Shown: positions 18,190 to 29,158 of the stretch, one piece after another | Layout of the letters: each line of letters opens with the position of its first letter | Numbering within the stretch: the first letter of the stretch is position 1 | DNA from: Burkholderiaceae bacterium | GTDB lineage: Bacteria; Pseudomonadota; Gammaproteobacteria; Burkholderiales; Burkholderiaceae_E | Reading direction: 5' to 3' | DNA: 64,000 nucleotides | NCBI GenBank assembly: GCA_024637155.1 | Contig: JAGXFR010000056.1 | Location: 62,001 to 126,000 of the forward strand | The notes under the pieces: generated by a model | The model's input: the letters and a program-made list of their open reading frames with translations, nothing else | Told to the model about the DNA's origin: nothing | The model's database searches: none | Program-made: the position numbers and the translations under genes

Positions 18190-18935
18190 CGCGCGCTTCC
18201 CTCGCGCATCAGGCGCTTCATCTCGCGCACCGCCTCACGCAGGCCCACGAACAGCGCCCGCGAGACGATCGCGTGCCCGATGTGCAGTTCGCGCACGCCA
18301 GGGAGTCCGGCCACCGGCTGGACGTTGAAGTAGTTGAGCGCGTGCCCGGCATTGAAGCGCATCCCGAGTTCGCCGATCGCCCGCCCCGCCGCGCGGACGC
18401 GTTCGAGTTCCTCGACCACCGCCGCGCTCTCGCTGTCGCGGCCCCGCGCGTGAAACGCATGCGCGTACGGACCGGTGTGCACCTCGCAGACGCGTGCCCC
18501 GATGCGCGCCGCCGCTTCCACCTGCCCGAGGTCCGCGTCGATGAAGACGCTGGTGACGATGCCGGCGCCGGCCAGCCGCGCGATCACCTCGCCGAGCGCC
18601 GCTTCCTGGGCCAGGATGTCCAGGCCGCCCTCGGTCGTCACTTCGTGGCGTCCTTCGGGCACCAGCATCGCCATCTCCGGGCGCAGCGCGATGGCGATGC
18701 CGACCATCTCCTCGGTGGGCGCCATCTCGAGATTGAGCTTGATCTGCGTGAGATCGCGCAGCCGGCGCACGTCCGCGTCCTGGATGTGCCGCCGATCCTC
18801 GCGCAGGTGCACGGTGATGCCGTCGGCGCCGCCCAGGTGCGCCTCGACCGCCGCCCAGATGGGGTCCGGCTCGTAGGTTGCCCGGGCCTGGCGCACCGAG
18901 GCAACGTGGTCGATGTTCACACCGAGTTCGATCAT
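18186..18935 (-). CDS. pdxJ: Pyridoxine 5'-phosphate synthase
   Basis: A 249-residue TIM-barrel enzyme that joins 1-deoxyxylulose 5-phosphate and 3-amino-2-oxopropyl phosphate in the DXP-dependent vitamin B6 route. Visible are the N-terminal LGVNIDHVASVRQAR, DGITVHLREDRRHIQD near residue 40, LNLEMAPTEEM, and the GPYAHAF / NAGHALNYFNV phosphate-binding region. The ATG at 18935 starts the conserved MIELGVNIDH segment; the open frame continues to 19091 into recO but has no family support. It lies 32 bases after recO. Confidence 0.97.
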   Translation of the reverse strand: MIELGVNIDHVASVRQARATYEPDPIWAAVEAHLGGADGITVHLREDRRHIQDADVRRLRDLTQIKLNLEMAPTEEMVGIAIALRPEMAMLVPEGRHEVTTEGGLDILAQEAALGEVIARLAGAGIVTSVFIDADLGQVEAAARIGARVCEVHTGPYAHAFHARGRDSESAAVVEELERVRAAGRAIGELGMRFNAGHALNYFNVQPVAGLPGVRELHIGHAIVSRALFVGLREAVREMKRLMREGSAR

Positions 18936-18967
18936 GGATTCACCGCTCGCGATCACAATGCTGCGTT

Positions 18968-19687
18968 TCAGAGTCCCTGCAGGTCGATCAGAATCTGCCG
19001 GCTGTGCAGCACCCCGCCTTCGAGATGATGCCCGACGATCGCCCGCATCAGGTATTTTGCCTCCTGGCGACTGTACCGGGCAGCGTAGCACCCCGCGGCG
19101 ATGTCATGCAGCGTGCTGCCGTGCACGATCGTCGCGGCGCCGGAGTCCTCCGCCACCCGGGCGAATCCCGCTCCCGGCCGCCATGCATAGGTCTGCTGCG
19201 CCTCGATCGGGTGCGAAGCCGTGTCGCACGCCAGGTCCGGCGCGTAGCCGGTCTCGCGCAGCAGCGTCCATTCGAAGCGCCGCAGGGTTTCGTCGAGCGT
19301 GCCGCCCGCCCCCATTTCGCGCAGCGCCAGCTCGTAGGCCTCGAAGAGCCCCGGGTGGGCGTCCTCGCGCGCGAGGAGCTTCACCAGCAGTTCGTTGAGG
19401 TAGAAGGCGCACAGCAACGCGTCACCGCGCGGCGCATCGACCCCCCCGACCCACTCGACCGCGGTGAGGGTGCGCAATTCGCCCCGGCCGGTGTAGGACA
19501 CCGACAGCGGCTGGAACTGCAGCAGCACCGGGCGCAGGGCCGAGCGTGGTCGGCGCGCGCCCTTGGCCACCGCCGCGACCCGGCCGTAATCGCGGGTGAA
19601 GATCTCGACGACCAGGCTGGTCTCGCGATACGGCGTCGCGTGCAGCAGGTATCCGAGCGCGCCCGTCGTGCGAACGGTGGACGTCAT
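18968..19687 (-). CDS. recO: DNA repair protein RecO
   Basis: A 239-residue recombination mediator that helps load RecA on SSB-coated DNA with RecR. The N-terminal OB fold includes GYLLHATPYRETSLVVEIFTRDYG and the basic KGARRPRSALRPVLLQF stretch. The remainder is the helical RecO domain. No zinc-binding cysteine cluster is seen, as in many beta/gammaproteobacterial RecO proteins. It starts 8 bases after era in a tight rnc-era-recO-pdxJ-acpS run. Confidence 0.94.
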   Translation of the reverse strand: MTSTVRTTGALGYLLHATPYRETSLVVEIFTRDYGRVAAVAKGARRPRSALRPVLLQFQPLSVSYTGRGELRTLTAVEWVGGVDAPRGDALLCAFYLNELLVKLLAREDAHPGLFEAYELALREMGAGGTLDETLRRFEWTLLRETGYAPDLACDTASHPIEAQQTYAWRPGAGFARVAEDSGAATIVHGSTLHDIAAGCYAARYSRQEAKYLMRAIVGHHLEGGVLHSRQILIDLQGL

Positions 19688-19695
19688 CGGTGGGC

Positions 19696-20625
19696 TTACT
19701 CGTAGCCGTAGGCGCGCAGGCTCTGCTCGCTTGCCGCCCAGCCCGACTTGACCTTGACGAAGACCTCGAGATAGACGCGCATGCCGATCATCTTCTCCAG
19801 ATCCTGACGTGCCTCGCTGGCAATTCGCTTGATCCGCTTGCCGCCCTCGCCCAGCACGATCCCCTTCTGGCCGTCGCGCTCAACGAGAATCACCGCGAAG
19901 ATCCTGCGCAGCCGGGGCAACTCCTCGTACTTCTCGATCGCCACGGTGCTTTCGTAGGGAAGCTCGTCGCCCAGCAGACGGAACACCTTCTCGCGGATCA
20001 GTTCGGCGGCCAGGAAGCGCTCGCTGCGATCGGTGAGTTCGTCCGGGCCGTACACCGCGCCGGCCACCGGGAGCCGCGCCGCGCAAAGCTCGAGCAGCAC
20101 CTCCACCTGCTGCCCGGTCTTGGCGCTGATCGGCACGATTTCCGCGTAGCGCCCCGTGCCGCCGGCCTCCTCGGCGATGGCCATCGGTCGTTCGCGGTCG
20201 CGGATCATGTCCATCTTGTTGATCGCGAGCAGCAAGGGCGTGGTCTCGGGAACCAGCCGCGCCGCGCGCTCGTCGGCGGCCGTCCAGCCCGCCGCGTCGC
20301 ACACCAGCACGACCACGTCCGCGTCGATGGCCACCTGCGCCGCCGTGCGATTGAGCACCCGGTTCATCGCGCCGCCCGAGCGGGTCTGGTAACCGGGGCT
20401 GTCGAGCAGCAGCAACTGCGCTCCCGGGCGCGTGACGATCCCCGTTACGCGGTGCCGCGTCGTCTGGGGACGTGACGAGGTGATCGAGAGCTTTTGCCCG
20501 ACGATGTGGTTGAGCAGCGTCGACTTGCCCACGTTCGGGCGTCCGATGATCGCGACGTAGCCGCAGCGGAATCCGTCCGTCCCGTCTTGCTCCGGGGTGT
20601 CGCCGGCCACCGGGAGGGTCGTCAT
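19696..20625 (-). CDS. era: Ribosome-assembly GTPase Era
   Basis: A 309-residue GTPase that binds the 3' end of 16S rRNA during 30S maturation. G1 is GRPNVGKST, the switch region is [16 protein letters not shown]3 is LDSPG, G4 is NKMD and G5 is SAK. The C-terminal KH domain includes [21 protein letters not shown] and [17 protein letters not shown]. The ATG at 20625 overlaps the rnc stop (ATGA). Confidence 0.97.
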   Translation of the reverse strand: MTTLPVAGDTPEQDGTDGFRCGYVAIIGRPNVGKSTLLNHIVGQKLSITSSRPQTTRHRVTGIVTRPGAQLLLLDSPGYQTRSGGAMNRVLNRTAAQVAIDADVVVLVCDAAGWTAADERAARLVPETTPLLLAINKMDMIRDRERPMAIAEEAGGTGRYAEIVPISAKTGQQVEVLLELCAARLPVAGAVYGPDELTDRSERFLAAELIREKVFRLLGDELPYESTVAIEKYEELPRLRRIFAVILVERDGQKGIVLGEGGKRIKRIASEARQDLEKMIGMRVYLEVFVKVKSGWAASEQSLRAYGYE

Positions 20626-21473
20626 GCCCGCGTTCCTTCGCCCTCGACCGAACCACCGGGTGCTGTCTTGCCGACGGCTTCGTTGCTGCCTCGGCCATCA
20701 CCCTTTGCGCCGGCATCCCCGGGATCAACGGGATCGACGGACTCACCCTGTGGCGCCGACTTCACCGCGCGCTTGCGCACGGTCCGTCGACGGGGGCTCG
20801 CCTCCTGAGCCAGCATCTCGTCGAGGGCCAGCTTGGCCGCTTCCTGCTCGGCGGCGCGACGCGAACCGCCCTTGCCGCGCACGCGCACGCCCAGCTTCGC
20901 AATCACGCACTCGAGCTCGAAGAGCTGATCGTGCGCCGCCCCGTGGGTCGCCACCACCGTATACACGGGCAGCGGCAGCTTCTTGCCCTGCAGGCTCTCC
21001 TGGAGCAGCGTCTTGGCGTCCTTGCCGAGTGTCTTGGGGTCGACCTTGCTGAGCACCTGGGCGTAGAGCGTGCGCAGTGCTCCGCGCGCCGCGTCGAAGC
21101 CCCCGTCGAGGTAGATCGCGCCGATCAGCGCCTCGAACGCGTCGGCAAGGATCGACGGCCTGCGGAATCCGCCGCTCTTGCGCTCGCCCTCGCCCAGCAA
21201 CAGGTGCTCGCTCAGCCCGATGCGCTGCGCGACTTCGTAGAGCGACTGCTGGCGCACCAGATTGGCGCGCAGCCGGGACAGGTCCCCCTCGTCGAGCTGG
21301 CCGAAGTGCTCGTAGAGCAGCGCGGCCACCGCGCAATTGAGCACCGAATCACCGAGAAACTCGAGGCGCTCATTGTTGGGCTGGCCGAAACTGCGGTGGG
21401 TCAGCGCCTGGCGCATCAGCGCGGGATCGACGAACCGGTACCCGAGTCCCTGTTGCAGGATCTCCGCACTCAT
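20622..21473 (-). CDS. rnc: Ribonuclease III, with long C-terminal tail
   Basis: A 283-residue double-strand-specific RNase for rRNA and mRNA processing. The catalytic domain carries the signature [13 protein letters not shown] near residue 34 and [17 protein letters not shown] with the metal-binding Asp/Glu near 115-120. A dsRNA-binding domain occupies about residues 155-225. The last 55 residues, after [15 protein letters not shown], are basic and then Gly/Asp/Pro-rich with no known fold; E. coli RNase III ends at 226. It is followed directly by era through a 4-base overlap. Confidence 0.95.
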   Translation of the reverse strand: MSAEILQQGLGYRFVDPALMRQALTHRSFGQPNNERLEFLGDSVLNCAVAALLYEHFGQLDEGDLSRLRANLVRQQSLYEVAQRIGLSEHLLLGEGERKSGGFRRPSILADAFEALIGAIYLDGGFDAARGALRTLYAQVLSKVDPKTLGKDAKTLLQESLQGKKLPLPVYTVVATHGAAHDQLFELECVIAKLGVRVRGKGGSRRAAEQEAAKLALDEMLAQEASPRRRTVRKRAVKSAPQGESVDPVDPGDAGAKGDGRGSNEAVGKTAPGGSVEGEGTRA

Positions 21474-21504
21474 CGCTGCTGCGTCGCCGGCTCCGCCATG
21501 TTCG

Positions 21505-21882
21505 CTACTTGCCGCCGGCAGAGTCTTGGAATTCGAAGAGCAGGCTCATTGGCCCGACCATCGGCACGCGCCGCTCGTATGCAAAGGCGATCTGCATGCC
21601 GTTGGGTGTGCGCTTGATGATCAGGTCGCGTCCCGCAATGGACGTGATGTCCTCGATCGCCGCGTAGCGGTCAAACGCTTTCTGGATCTCCAGGGCCGAA
21701 TCGGTGCCCTGAGTGGCGATCTGGGTCGTCGCCCGCTTGATCGCCATGTATTCGAACACGGCCGGGACGGCCTTGAGGGCGGTCCCGCCGACCAGCACCA
21801 CGACCGCGAGCAGGAGCAGCAAGCTGACGAAACCCATGCCGCGCTGCGCCCGGCGCGCCACCATATCTGTGGAAACACTCAT
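21505..21882 (-). CDS. DUF4845 family membrane protein
   Basis: A small protein of 125 residues with an N-terminal helix (about residues 16-35, [20 protein letters not shown]) resembling a pilin-type anchor, followed by a soluble 85-residue part. The family is known as DUF4845 and is found between lepB and rnc in many betaproteobacteria; its function is unknown. The ATG at 21882 has GGGAGG five bases upstream and overlaps the lepB stop as ATGA, so it is preferred over the in-frame start at 21924. The context suggests co-expression with signal peptidase. Confidence 0.85.
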   Translation of the reverse strand: MSVSTDMVARRAQRGMGFVSLLLLLAVVVLVGGTALKAVPAVFEYMAIKRATTQIATQGTDSALEIQKAFDRYAAIEDITSIAGRDLIIKRTPNGMQIAFAYERRVPMVGPMSLLFEFQDSAGGK

Positions 21883-22771
21883 TGGAACCTCCCGATTCGG
21901 CCCAGGTCGCCGAAGTTCATCCACACGAAGAACGCCCGCCCGACGAGGTTCTCCTCCGGGACAAAGCCCCAGAAGCGGGAGTCAAGGCTGTTCTCGCGAT
22001 TGTCGCCCATCATGAAGTAGTGCCGCTCGGGCACCTTGCAGACCACACCGTCGCTGACATAGCGGCAGTTTTCCATGTGTCGAAACCTCTCCATCGGGGA
22101 GATGAAAGACGGTTTTCCCAGTTCTGTCAATACCTTATGGCTGGAAGTTCCAAGAGTTTCTGAATATTGTGCCGAATAACTCAAGCGGTCCGGGTCATAG
22201 TACTCTCCGGCCGAAACGAGCGGGACTTCAACGCCGTTGATCTCCAGGCGCTTGCCGAGATAGGACACCGTGTCTCCGGGCAGCCCCACCACGCGCTTGA
22301 TGTAGTCGATCGAGGGGTCGCGGGGAAAGCGGAACACCACGACGTCGCCGCGCGCCGGAGAGCCCTGCTCGAGCACCTTGGTGTGCACGATCGGCAGTCG
22401 CACGCCATAGGTGAACTTGTTGACCAGAATCAGGTCCCCGACCACCAGCGTCGGGATCATCGATCCGGAGGGGATCTTGAAGGGCTCCGCGACGAAGGAG
22501 CGCAGGAAGAACACCACGAAGATCACCGGGAAGAGCCCGGCGGTGTATTCGAGCCACAGAGGCTGGGTCTCGACCTTCTCGCGCAGCGCCATGCGCTCGC
22601 TTGCCATCGCCGCGTCGCCGCGCGCGGCCCGCAGACCCTCGGCCGTGGTGCGGTCGAAATCGGCCACCGCCGCATCGGCAGCCCGGATTCGTCGCGGGCG
22701 CAGCTGGAACCGATCGAGCAGCCACGCCGCAAACGTGATCACGAGGAGAACAAAGAGAATCAGCGCGAAGT

Positions 22772-22775
<4 letters not shown>
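21879..22775 (-). CDS. lepB: Signal peptidase I
   Basis: A 298-residue membrane peptidase that removes signal peptides from exported proteins. It has an N-terminal anchor (residues 1-22), a cytoplasmic stretch and a second helix near 80-95. The catalytic Ser lies in PSGSMIPTL and the general-base Lys in [25 protein letters not shown] is box E near residue 265. An internal stretch coding for about residues 192-232 is AT-rich compared with the rest (see findings). The start overlaps the lepA stop by 4 bases. Confidence 0.96.
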
Positions 22776-24565
<1,790 letters not shown>

Positions 24566-24614
24566 GCCGCTCGGGCCCAGAGGCTGCCGCAGCGCGCGAA
24601 GCGCTGTGCAACGA

Positions 24615-24649
24615 GTGTGAAACGAAAGCGCGCCGGTACTTCGGCGCGC
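24615..24649 (-). terminator. Intrinsic terminator after the DegP-family protease gene
   Basis: An 8-bp GC stem (GCGCGCCG/CGGCGCGC, 24628-24649) with a 6-base loop is followed on the minus strand by TTTCGTTT. It lies 45 bases after the protease stop and 50 bases before lepA, so it should insulate lepA from protease-gene transcription. Confidence 0.65.
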
Positions 24650-24693
24650 CCCCGTATTCTACCGGATCAGCGAGCCCTGCCGCCCCGGCGCCT

Positions 24694-26151
24694 TCAGCGT
24701 GCCGGACGAATCGGCACGAAGGCCGCGCTGTCGCCCCGCCGCACCAGCGCGACGTGGGTCTTGCGCATGTCGAGCTTGGCGACCAGTTCGTTGAACTGCT
24801 TGACGCTGGTCACATCCTGGTTGTCGAGCGCGAGGATGACGTCGCCCTGGCGGATGCCGGCCTGCGCCGCGGTGCCATCCGTCGATTCGACCAGCACCCC
24901 GGTGCGAATCCGCAGCTGGCTGCGGCGCTCCTCCGACAGATCCGACACGATCATGCCGAGCTGGTTGGCGGTGGGCACCTGCGGTTTTGCGCCCGGGCTC
25001 GGCGTTGCGGCGCGGCTGGCGGTCCGGTCGGCCTCCATCTCGCCCACCGTAATGCTCAGGTCCCGCACCGCCCCCTTGCGCCACACCTGCAGGATGGCCT
25101 TGGTGCCGGGCGCACTGTTGCCCACCAGGCGCGGCAGCTCGCTCGAGCGATCGATCGGCTTGCCCGCAAAGCGCAGGATAATGTCGCCAACCTCGATTCC
25201 GGCTTTCTCCGCCGGCCCGTTCGAGTCGACACTGCGCACCAGCGCGCCGCCCGCCCTGGGCAGTCCGAGGGGCCCGGCCACGTCCTTGGTGACCTCGGCG
25301 ATTCCCACGCCGATGCGCCCGCGCACGACACGCCCGGTGCCCCGCAGCTGGTCGGCCACACGCATCGCTTCGTCGATCGGGATGGCGAACGAGATGCCCA
25401 TGAAGCCGCCCGTGCGGCTGTAGATCTGGGAGTTGATCCCCACGACCTCGCCCGCCATGTTGAGCAGCGGGCCGCCGGAGTTGCCCGGGTTGACCGCGAC
25501 GTCGGTCTGGATGAACGGCAGGTAATCGCCGGTATCGCGGCCCTTGGCCGACACGATCCCGGCGGTCACCGTGTTGTCGAGTTCGAAGGGTGATCCGATC
25601 GCCACGACCCACTCGCCGACCCGCAGTTTCCCCGGGTCGCCGATCGGCAGGCGCGGCAGGTTCGCTGCGTCGATCTTCACCACCGCGATGTCGGTGCGTC
25701 GGTCCGAGCCCACCAGCTTGCCCCTGAACTCGCGCCGGTCCGTCAGCGTCACATAGATGACGTCGGCGGCGTCGACCACGTGATGGTTCGTCAGCACGTA
25801 GCCGTCGGCCGAGACGATGAAGCCGGAACCGACCCCCTTGGGCACCTCGTCGCCGCCCCGGCCGCGCGGCTGCGGCTGCGGCCCCTGGCGCGGCGGGAAG
25901 AAGCGCCGGAAGAACTCGAAGAACGGGTCGTTCTCGTCCATGCCCTCGGGCAGCGGGAACGAGTGCGGATTCGTCCGTTCGGCGCGCGCTTTCTCGACGA
26001 TGCGGATGTTCACGACCGCGGGTCCCGCGCGTTCGACGAGGTCTGCAAAGTCGGGCAATCCGCGAATCGGCGTCTGCGCCACCGCCGGCGCCAGCACGGG
26101 GCCCAGACCGACCAGCGCTGCGCAGGAGAGCGTGGCAAGAAGGCGTTTCAT
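24694..26151 (-). CDS. DegP/MucD-type periplasmic serine protease
   Basis: An HtrA-family protease/chaperone of 485 residues for misfolded envelope proteins. A signal peptide ends near AVA-Q (residue 25). The trypsin-like domain has His124 (TNHHVV), Asp154 (RTDIAVV) and Ser225 (GNSGGP). Two PDZ domains follow (about 275-370 and 395-480). The Q-loop-like region carries an acidic/aromatic FFEFFRRFFPPRQG stretch typical of MucD/DegQ. The ATG at 26151 follows AAGGAAAC; an upstream in-frame start at 26187 would precede the signal peptide and is not favoured. The gene occupies the mucD position between fabF and lepA. Confidence 0.95.
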   Translation of the reverse strand: MKRLLATLSCAALVGLGPVLAPAVAQTPIRGLPDFADLVERAGPAVVNIRIVEKARAERTNPHSFPLPEGMDENDPFFEFFRRFFPPRQGPQPQPRGRGGDEVPKGVGSGFIVSADGYVLTNHHVVDAADVIYVTLTDRREFRGKLVGSDRRTDIAVVKIDAANLPRLPIGDPGKLRVGEWVVAIGSPFELDNTVTAGIVSAKGRDTGDYLPFIQTDVAVNPGNSGGPLLNMAGEVVGINSQIYSRTGGFMGISFAIPIDEAMRVADQLRGTGRVVRGRIGVGIAEVTKDVAGPLGLPRAGGALVRSVDSNGPAEKAGIEVGDIILRFAGKPIDRSSELPRLVGNSAPGTKAILQVWRKGAVRDLSITVGEMEADRTASRAATPSPGAKPQVPTANQLGMIVSDLSEERRSQLRIRTGVLVESTDGTAAQAGIRQGDVILALDNQDVTSVKQFNELVAKLDMRKTHVALVRRGDSAAFVPIRPAR

Positions 26152-26176
26152 CGTGTTTCCTTTCGGGTGGTTCACA

Positions 26177-26199
26177 GGTCGGCGCACCAGGCGCCGACC
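26177..26199 (-). other. Perfect 9-bp stem-loop in the protease leader
   Basis: GGTCGGCGC and GCGCCGACC flank a 5-base loop, 25 bases before the protease ATG. No T-rich tail follows, so a terminator is unlikely. It could be an operator for a dimeric repressor or an mRNA structure affecting translation. Confidence 0.45.
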
Positions 26200-26242
26200 G
26201 ATATTTCCTGAAGCCTATCATTTGGCGCGCCGCGCCGAATTT

Positions 26243-26746
26243 TCAACCCTTTTGCCCGGTTCGCGCGCGCCCGACCCACGTGAGCCAGCGTCCCAGCGCA
26301 GCCCATTGCGCAGCGGGAACGGCGCTGCGGGCGAGGACGAGCCGCACGGCGCGCCCGCCGAGCGCGGGGCGCAACTCGAGCCAGGCAAAGCGCGGCGCGA
26401 ACTGCCAGCGGTGCAACGCGACGGTGCCCAGCGCGCCATCACCGCTGCCGCCTGGCGATGCAGCGCCCCGCGGGTCGGCGTCGTCAGAAGCCGGCGCCCA
26501 GCCGATCACACCTTCCCGGGAGACGCGCAAGACGCCGAGCGCCGCAGCAGGCGCCGTCCGGCGCGCCGCGATGGCCGCTGCGACCGCTGCCGCGCCCGCG
26601 ACCATTGGCCAAGCCGCCGCGCTGCCCAGCAATTCGTGCCCGGCCAGCCCCAGCGCGAGCACCGCGACGAAGAACACGGCACGCGCCAGCCGGCGTGCGG
26701 GCCGAACCGCCTCGTGCGCAATCTGCAATTCGAAGGCCAGCGACAT
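26243..26746 (-). CDS. YgfX-like small membrane protein
   Basis: A predicted protein of 167 residues with two adjacent hydrophobic helices near residues 18-40 and 45-62, then a soluble tail containing a Trp-rich WQFAPRFAWLELR stretch and a C-terminal RWLTWVGRAR. This layout resembles the YgfX (CptA) family of small inner-membrane proteins, although the match is judged by eye. It starts 27 bases after the fabF stop. In related genomes a protein of this kind sits between fabF and rpoE. Codon use looks normal for the window. The function is unknown. Confidence 0.6.
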   Translation of the reverse strand: MSLAFELQIAHEAVRPARRLARAVFFVAVLALGLAGHELLGSAAAWPMVAGAAAVAAAIAARRTAPAAALGVLRVSREGVIGWAPASDDADPRGAASPGGSGDGALGTVALHRWQFAPRFAWLELRPALGGRAVRLVLARSAVPAAQWAALGRWLTWVGRARTGQKG

Positions 26747-26773
26747 CGGCGTGACCCGTGTGGCGCGTGCCGG

Positions 26774-28006
26774 TCAGAAGCGCTGCAGCACCAGCGTCCC
26801 GTTGGTCCCGCCGAAGCCGAAGGAATTCTTCAGCGCGACGTCGATGCGCATCTCACGCGCGGTGTTCGCGCAGTAGTCGAGATCGCACTCGGGATCCTGG
26901 TTGAAGATGTTGATCGTCGGCGGCGAGACCTGGTGGTGCACCGCAAGCGCGGTGAACACGGCCTCGATCCCCCCGGCGCCGCCGAGCAGGTGCCCGGTCA
27001 TCGACTTGGTCGAGTTCACGACGAGACGCCGCGCATGATCGCCGAAAGCGAGCTTGAGCGCCTCCGTTTCGTTCTTGTCGCCCAGAGGCGTCGAGGTGCC
27101 GTGCGCATTCACATAACCGACCTGGTCCGCCGCGACGCCGGCACTGCGCAGCGCGGCGACCATGCAGCGCCGCGGGCCATCCGTGCTCGGCGTGGTGATG
27201 TGGTAGGCATCGCCCGTCATCCCGAAGCCGGTGAGTTCCGCGTAGATGCGCGCACCGCGCGCCTTCGCATGCTCGAGTTCCTCGAGGACCATCACCCCGG
27301 CCCCCTCGCCCAGCACGAAACCGTCCCGGTCGCGGTCCCATGGTCGGCTCGCCGTTGCCGGATCGTCGTTGCGCGTGGACAGCGCCCGCGCCGCGCAGAA
27401 CCCGGCCACGCCCAGGGGCGAAACGGTTCCCTCGGACCCGCCCGCGACCATCACGTCGGCGTCGCCGTACTCGATCAGGCGACCCGCGAGCCCGATGCTG
27501 TGCAGGCCCGTCGCGCATGCCGTCGTCACCGAGAGGTTCGGCCCCTTCAGCCCGCACAGGATCGAAAGCTCACCCGATATCAGGTTGATGATCGTCCCGG
27601 GGACGAAAAACGGCGAGACACGACGCATGCCGCGCTCGTGCATCTCAAGATGCGTTTCCTCGATCAGCGGCAGCCCGCCGATTCCCGACCCCACCATCGT
27701 GCCGATCCGCTCCGCGTTGGCATCGGTGACCTCGATGCCGCTGTCGCGCAGCGCCTGAATCGCGGCGGCCACGCCGTAGTGGATGAACCGGTCGAAATGG
27801 CGCGCCTCCTTCGCCGGCATGTACTCGCCGACGTCGAAGTCGCGCACTTCGCCCGCGATCCGCGTCGGGAACGCCGACGCGTCGAAGCGCGTCAGCAGGC
27901 CGATTCCCGAGCGCCCCGCAACCACGTTGTCCCAGGCGCTCGCCACGTCGTTGCCGACCGGCGAAACCACTCCGAGTCCGGTGATGACGACCCTGCGGCG
28001 CGACAT
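26774..28006 (-). CDS. fabF: 3-oxoacyl-[acyl-carrier-protein] synthase II
   Basis: A 410-residue condensing enzyme that extends acyl-ACP with malonyl-ACP, including the step to cis-vaccenate. The nucleophile Cys is in TTACATGLHSIG near residue 163. The two active-site histidines are in NAHGTSTPLGD and the SMTGHLLGG segment. C-terminal KNSFGFGGTNGTLV is the usual ending. It follows acpP after 19 bases, the classical acpP-fabF pair. Confidence 0.98.
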   Translation of the reverse strand: MSRRRVVITGLGVVSPVGNDVASAWDNVVAGRSGIGLLTRFDASAFPTRIAGEVRDFDVGEYMPAKEARHFDRFIHYGVAAAIQALRDSGIEVTDANAERIGTMVGSGIGGLPLIEETHLEMHERGMRRVSPFFVPGTIINLISGELSILCGLKGPNLSVTTACATGLHSIGLAGRLIEYGDADVMVAGGSEGTVSPLGVAGFCAARALSTRNDDPATASRPWDRDRDGFVLGEGAGVMVLEELEHAKARGARIYAELTGFGMTGDAYHITTPSTDGPRRCMVAALRSAGVAADQVGYVNAHGTSTPLGDKNETEALKLAFGDHARRLVVNSTKSMTGHLLGGAGGIEAVFTALAVHHQVSPPTINIFNQDPECDLDYCANTAREMRIDVALKNSFGFGGTNGTLVLQRF

Positions 28007-28025
28007 GAGCGGGATCCCGTGCCGA

Positions 28026-28277
<252 letters not shown>

Positions 28278-28336
28278 CTAGGATTCAAGATCCGCACGGC
28301 AGTTCGCACGAGGCGATGACCACGCGACGCGGCCGG

Positions 28337-28345
28337 ATTGTAACA
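28337..28345 (-). promoter_or_regulatory. Extended -10 promoter of acpP
   Basis: On the minus strand TGT-TACAAT forms an extended -10 element, with transcription expected near 28330, about 65 bases before the acpP ATG. No strong -35 box is present, which an extended -10 can tolerate. This is the only clear promoter-like signal in the fabG-acpP gap. Confidence 0.5.
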
Positions 28346-28411
28346 GTTTGACCGACCGGATCTGCTGCGCGCAACCGGTCGTGCCGGCGCCCGAGCCCCC
28401 CGGCCGGGACC

Positions 28412-29158
28412 CTACTGCATATACATCCCCCCGTTGACATGCAGCGTGACTCCGGTGATGTACGCGGCGCCGGGAGAGGCCAGGAACACCACGGCACTGG
28501 CGACATCCGCCGGTGCGCCAAAGCGGCCCGCCGGTATCTGCTTCTGCAGCGCCGTGACCTGTTCCGCGCTGAGTTCGCGCGTCATGTCGGTATCGATGAA
28601 GCCGGGCGCGACGCAGTTCACCGTGATGTTGCGGCTCGCGAGTTCCTGCGCGAGCGCGCGCGTCATCCCCGCCGCCCCCGCCTTGGCGGCCGCGTAGTTC
28701 GCCTGCCCCGAGTTGCCGCTCGCGCCCACCACGGAAGTGATGTTGACGATGCGTCCGGTGCGCGCCTTCATCATGGTGCGCATCACGAGCCGGCTCATCC
28801 GGAACACCGCACCGAGATTGGTGTCGATCACCGCCTGCCAGTCATCGTCCTTCATCCGGATTGCCAGATTGTCGCGCGTGATGCCCGCGTTGTTCACGAG
28901 GATCGTCACCGCACCGAATTCGGCTGCGATCGCCTCGACCAGCGCCTCGGACGCGGCGGCGTCCGTCACGTCGAGCACCGCGCCGCGCCCGACGACGCCG
29001 CGCTCTGCGAGTGCCGCGCTGATGCCATCTGCACCCGCCGTGCTGGTCGCGGTGCCGATCACCGTGGCGCCGTTCGCGCCGAGCGCCAGGGCGATCGCGC
29101 GTCCGATGCCGCGCGAGGCCCCGGTGACCAGCGCGATCTGGCCTTGCAGTTCGTTCAT
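28412..29158 (-). CDS. fabG: 3-oxoacyl-[acyl-carrier-protein] reductase
   Basis: A 248-residue short-chain dehydrogenase that reduces 3-oxoacyl-ACP with NADPH. The cofactor motif is TGASRGIGRAIA near residue 11, NNAG near 86, and the catalytic set includes Ser (NITSVVG), Tyr and Lys (YAAAK). CVAPGFIDTDMT follows. The ATG at 29158 overlaps the fabD stop (ATGA). The longer open frame upstream runs through fabD out of phase and is not real. Confidence 0.98.
   Translation of the reverse strand: MNELQGQIALVTGASRGIGRAIALALGANGATVIGTATSTAGADGISAALAERGVVGRGAVLDVTDAAASEALVEAIAAEFGAVTILVNNAGITRDNLAIRMKDDDWQAVIDTNLGAVFRMSRLVMRTMMKARTGRIVNITSVVGASGNSGQANYAAAKAGAAGMTRALAQELASRNITVNCVAPGFIDTDMTRELSAEQVTALQKQIPAGRFGAPADVASAVVFLASPGAAYITGVTLHVNGGMYMQ

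Noticed and set aside
26152-26242. Sigma-E promoter before the DegP-type protease
   Set aside because: A GGAAAT is present but no TCnAA-like -10 stands at the required distance.
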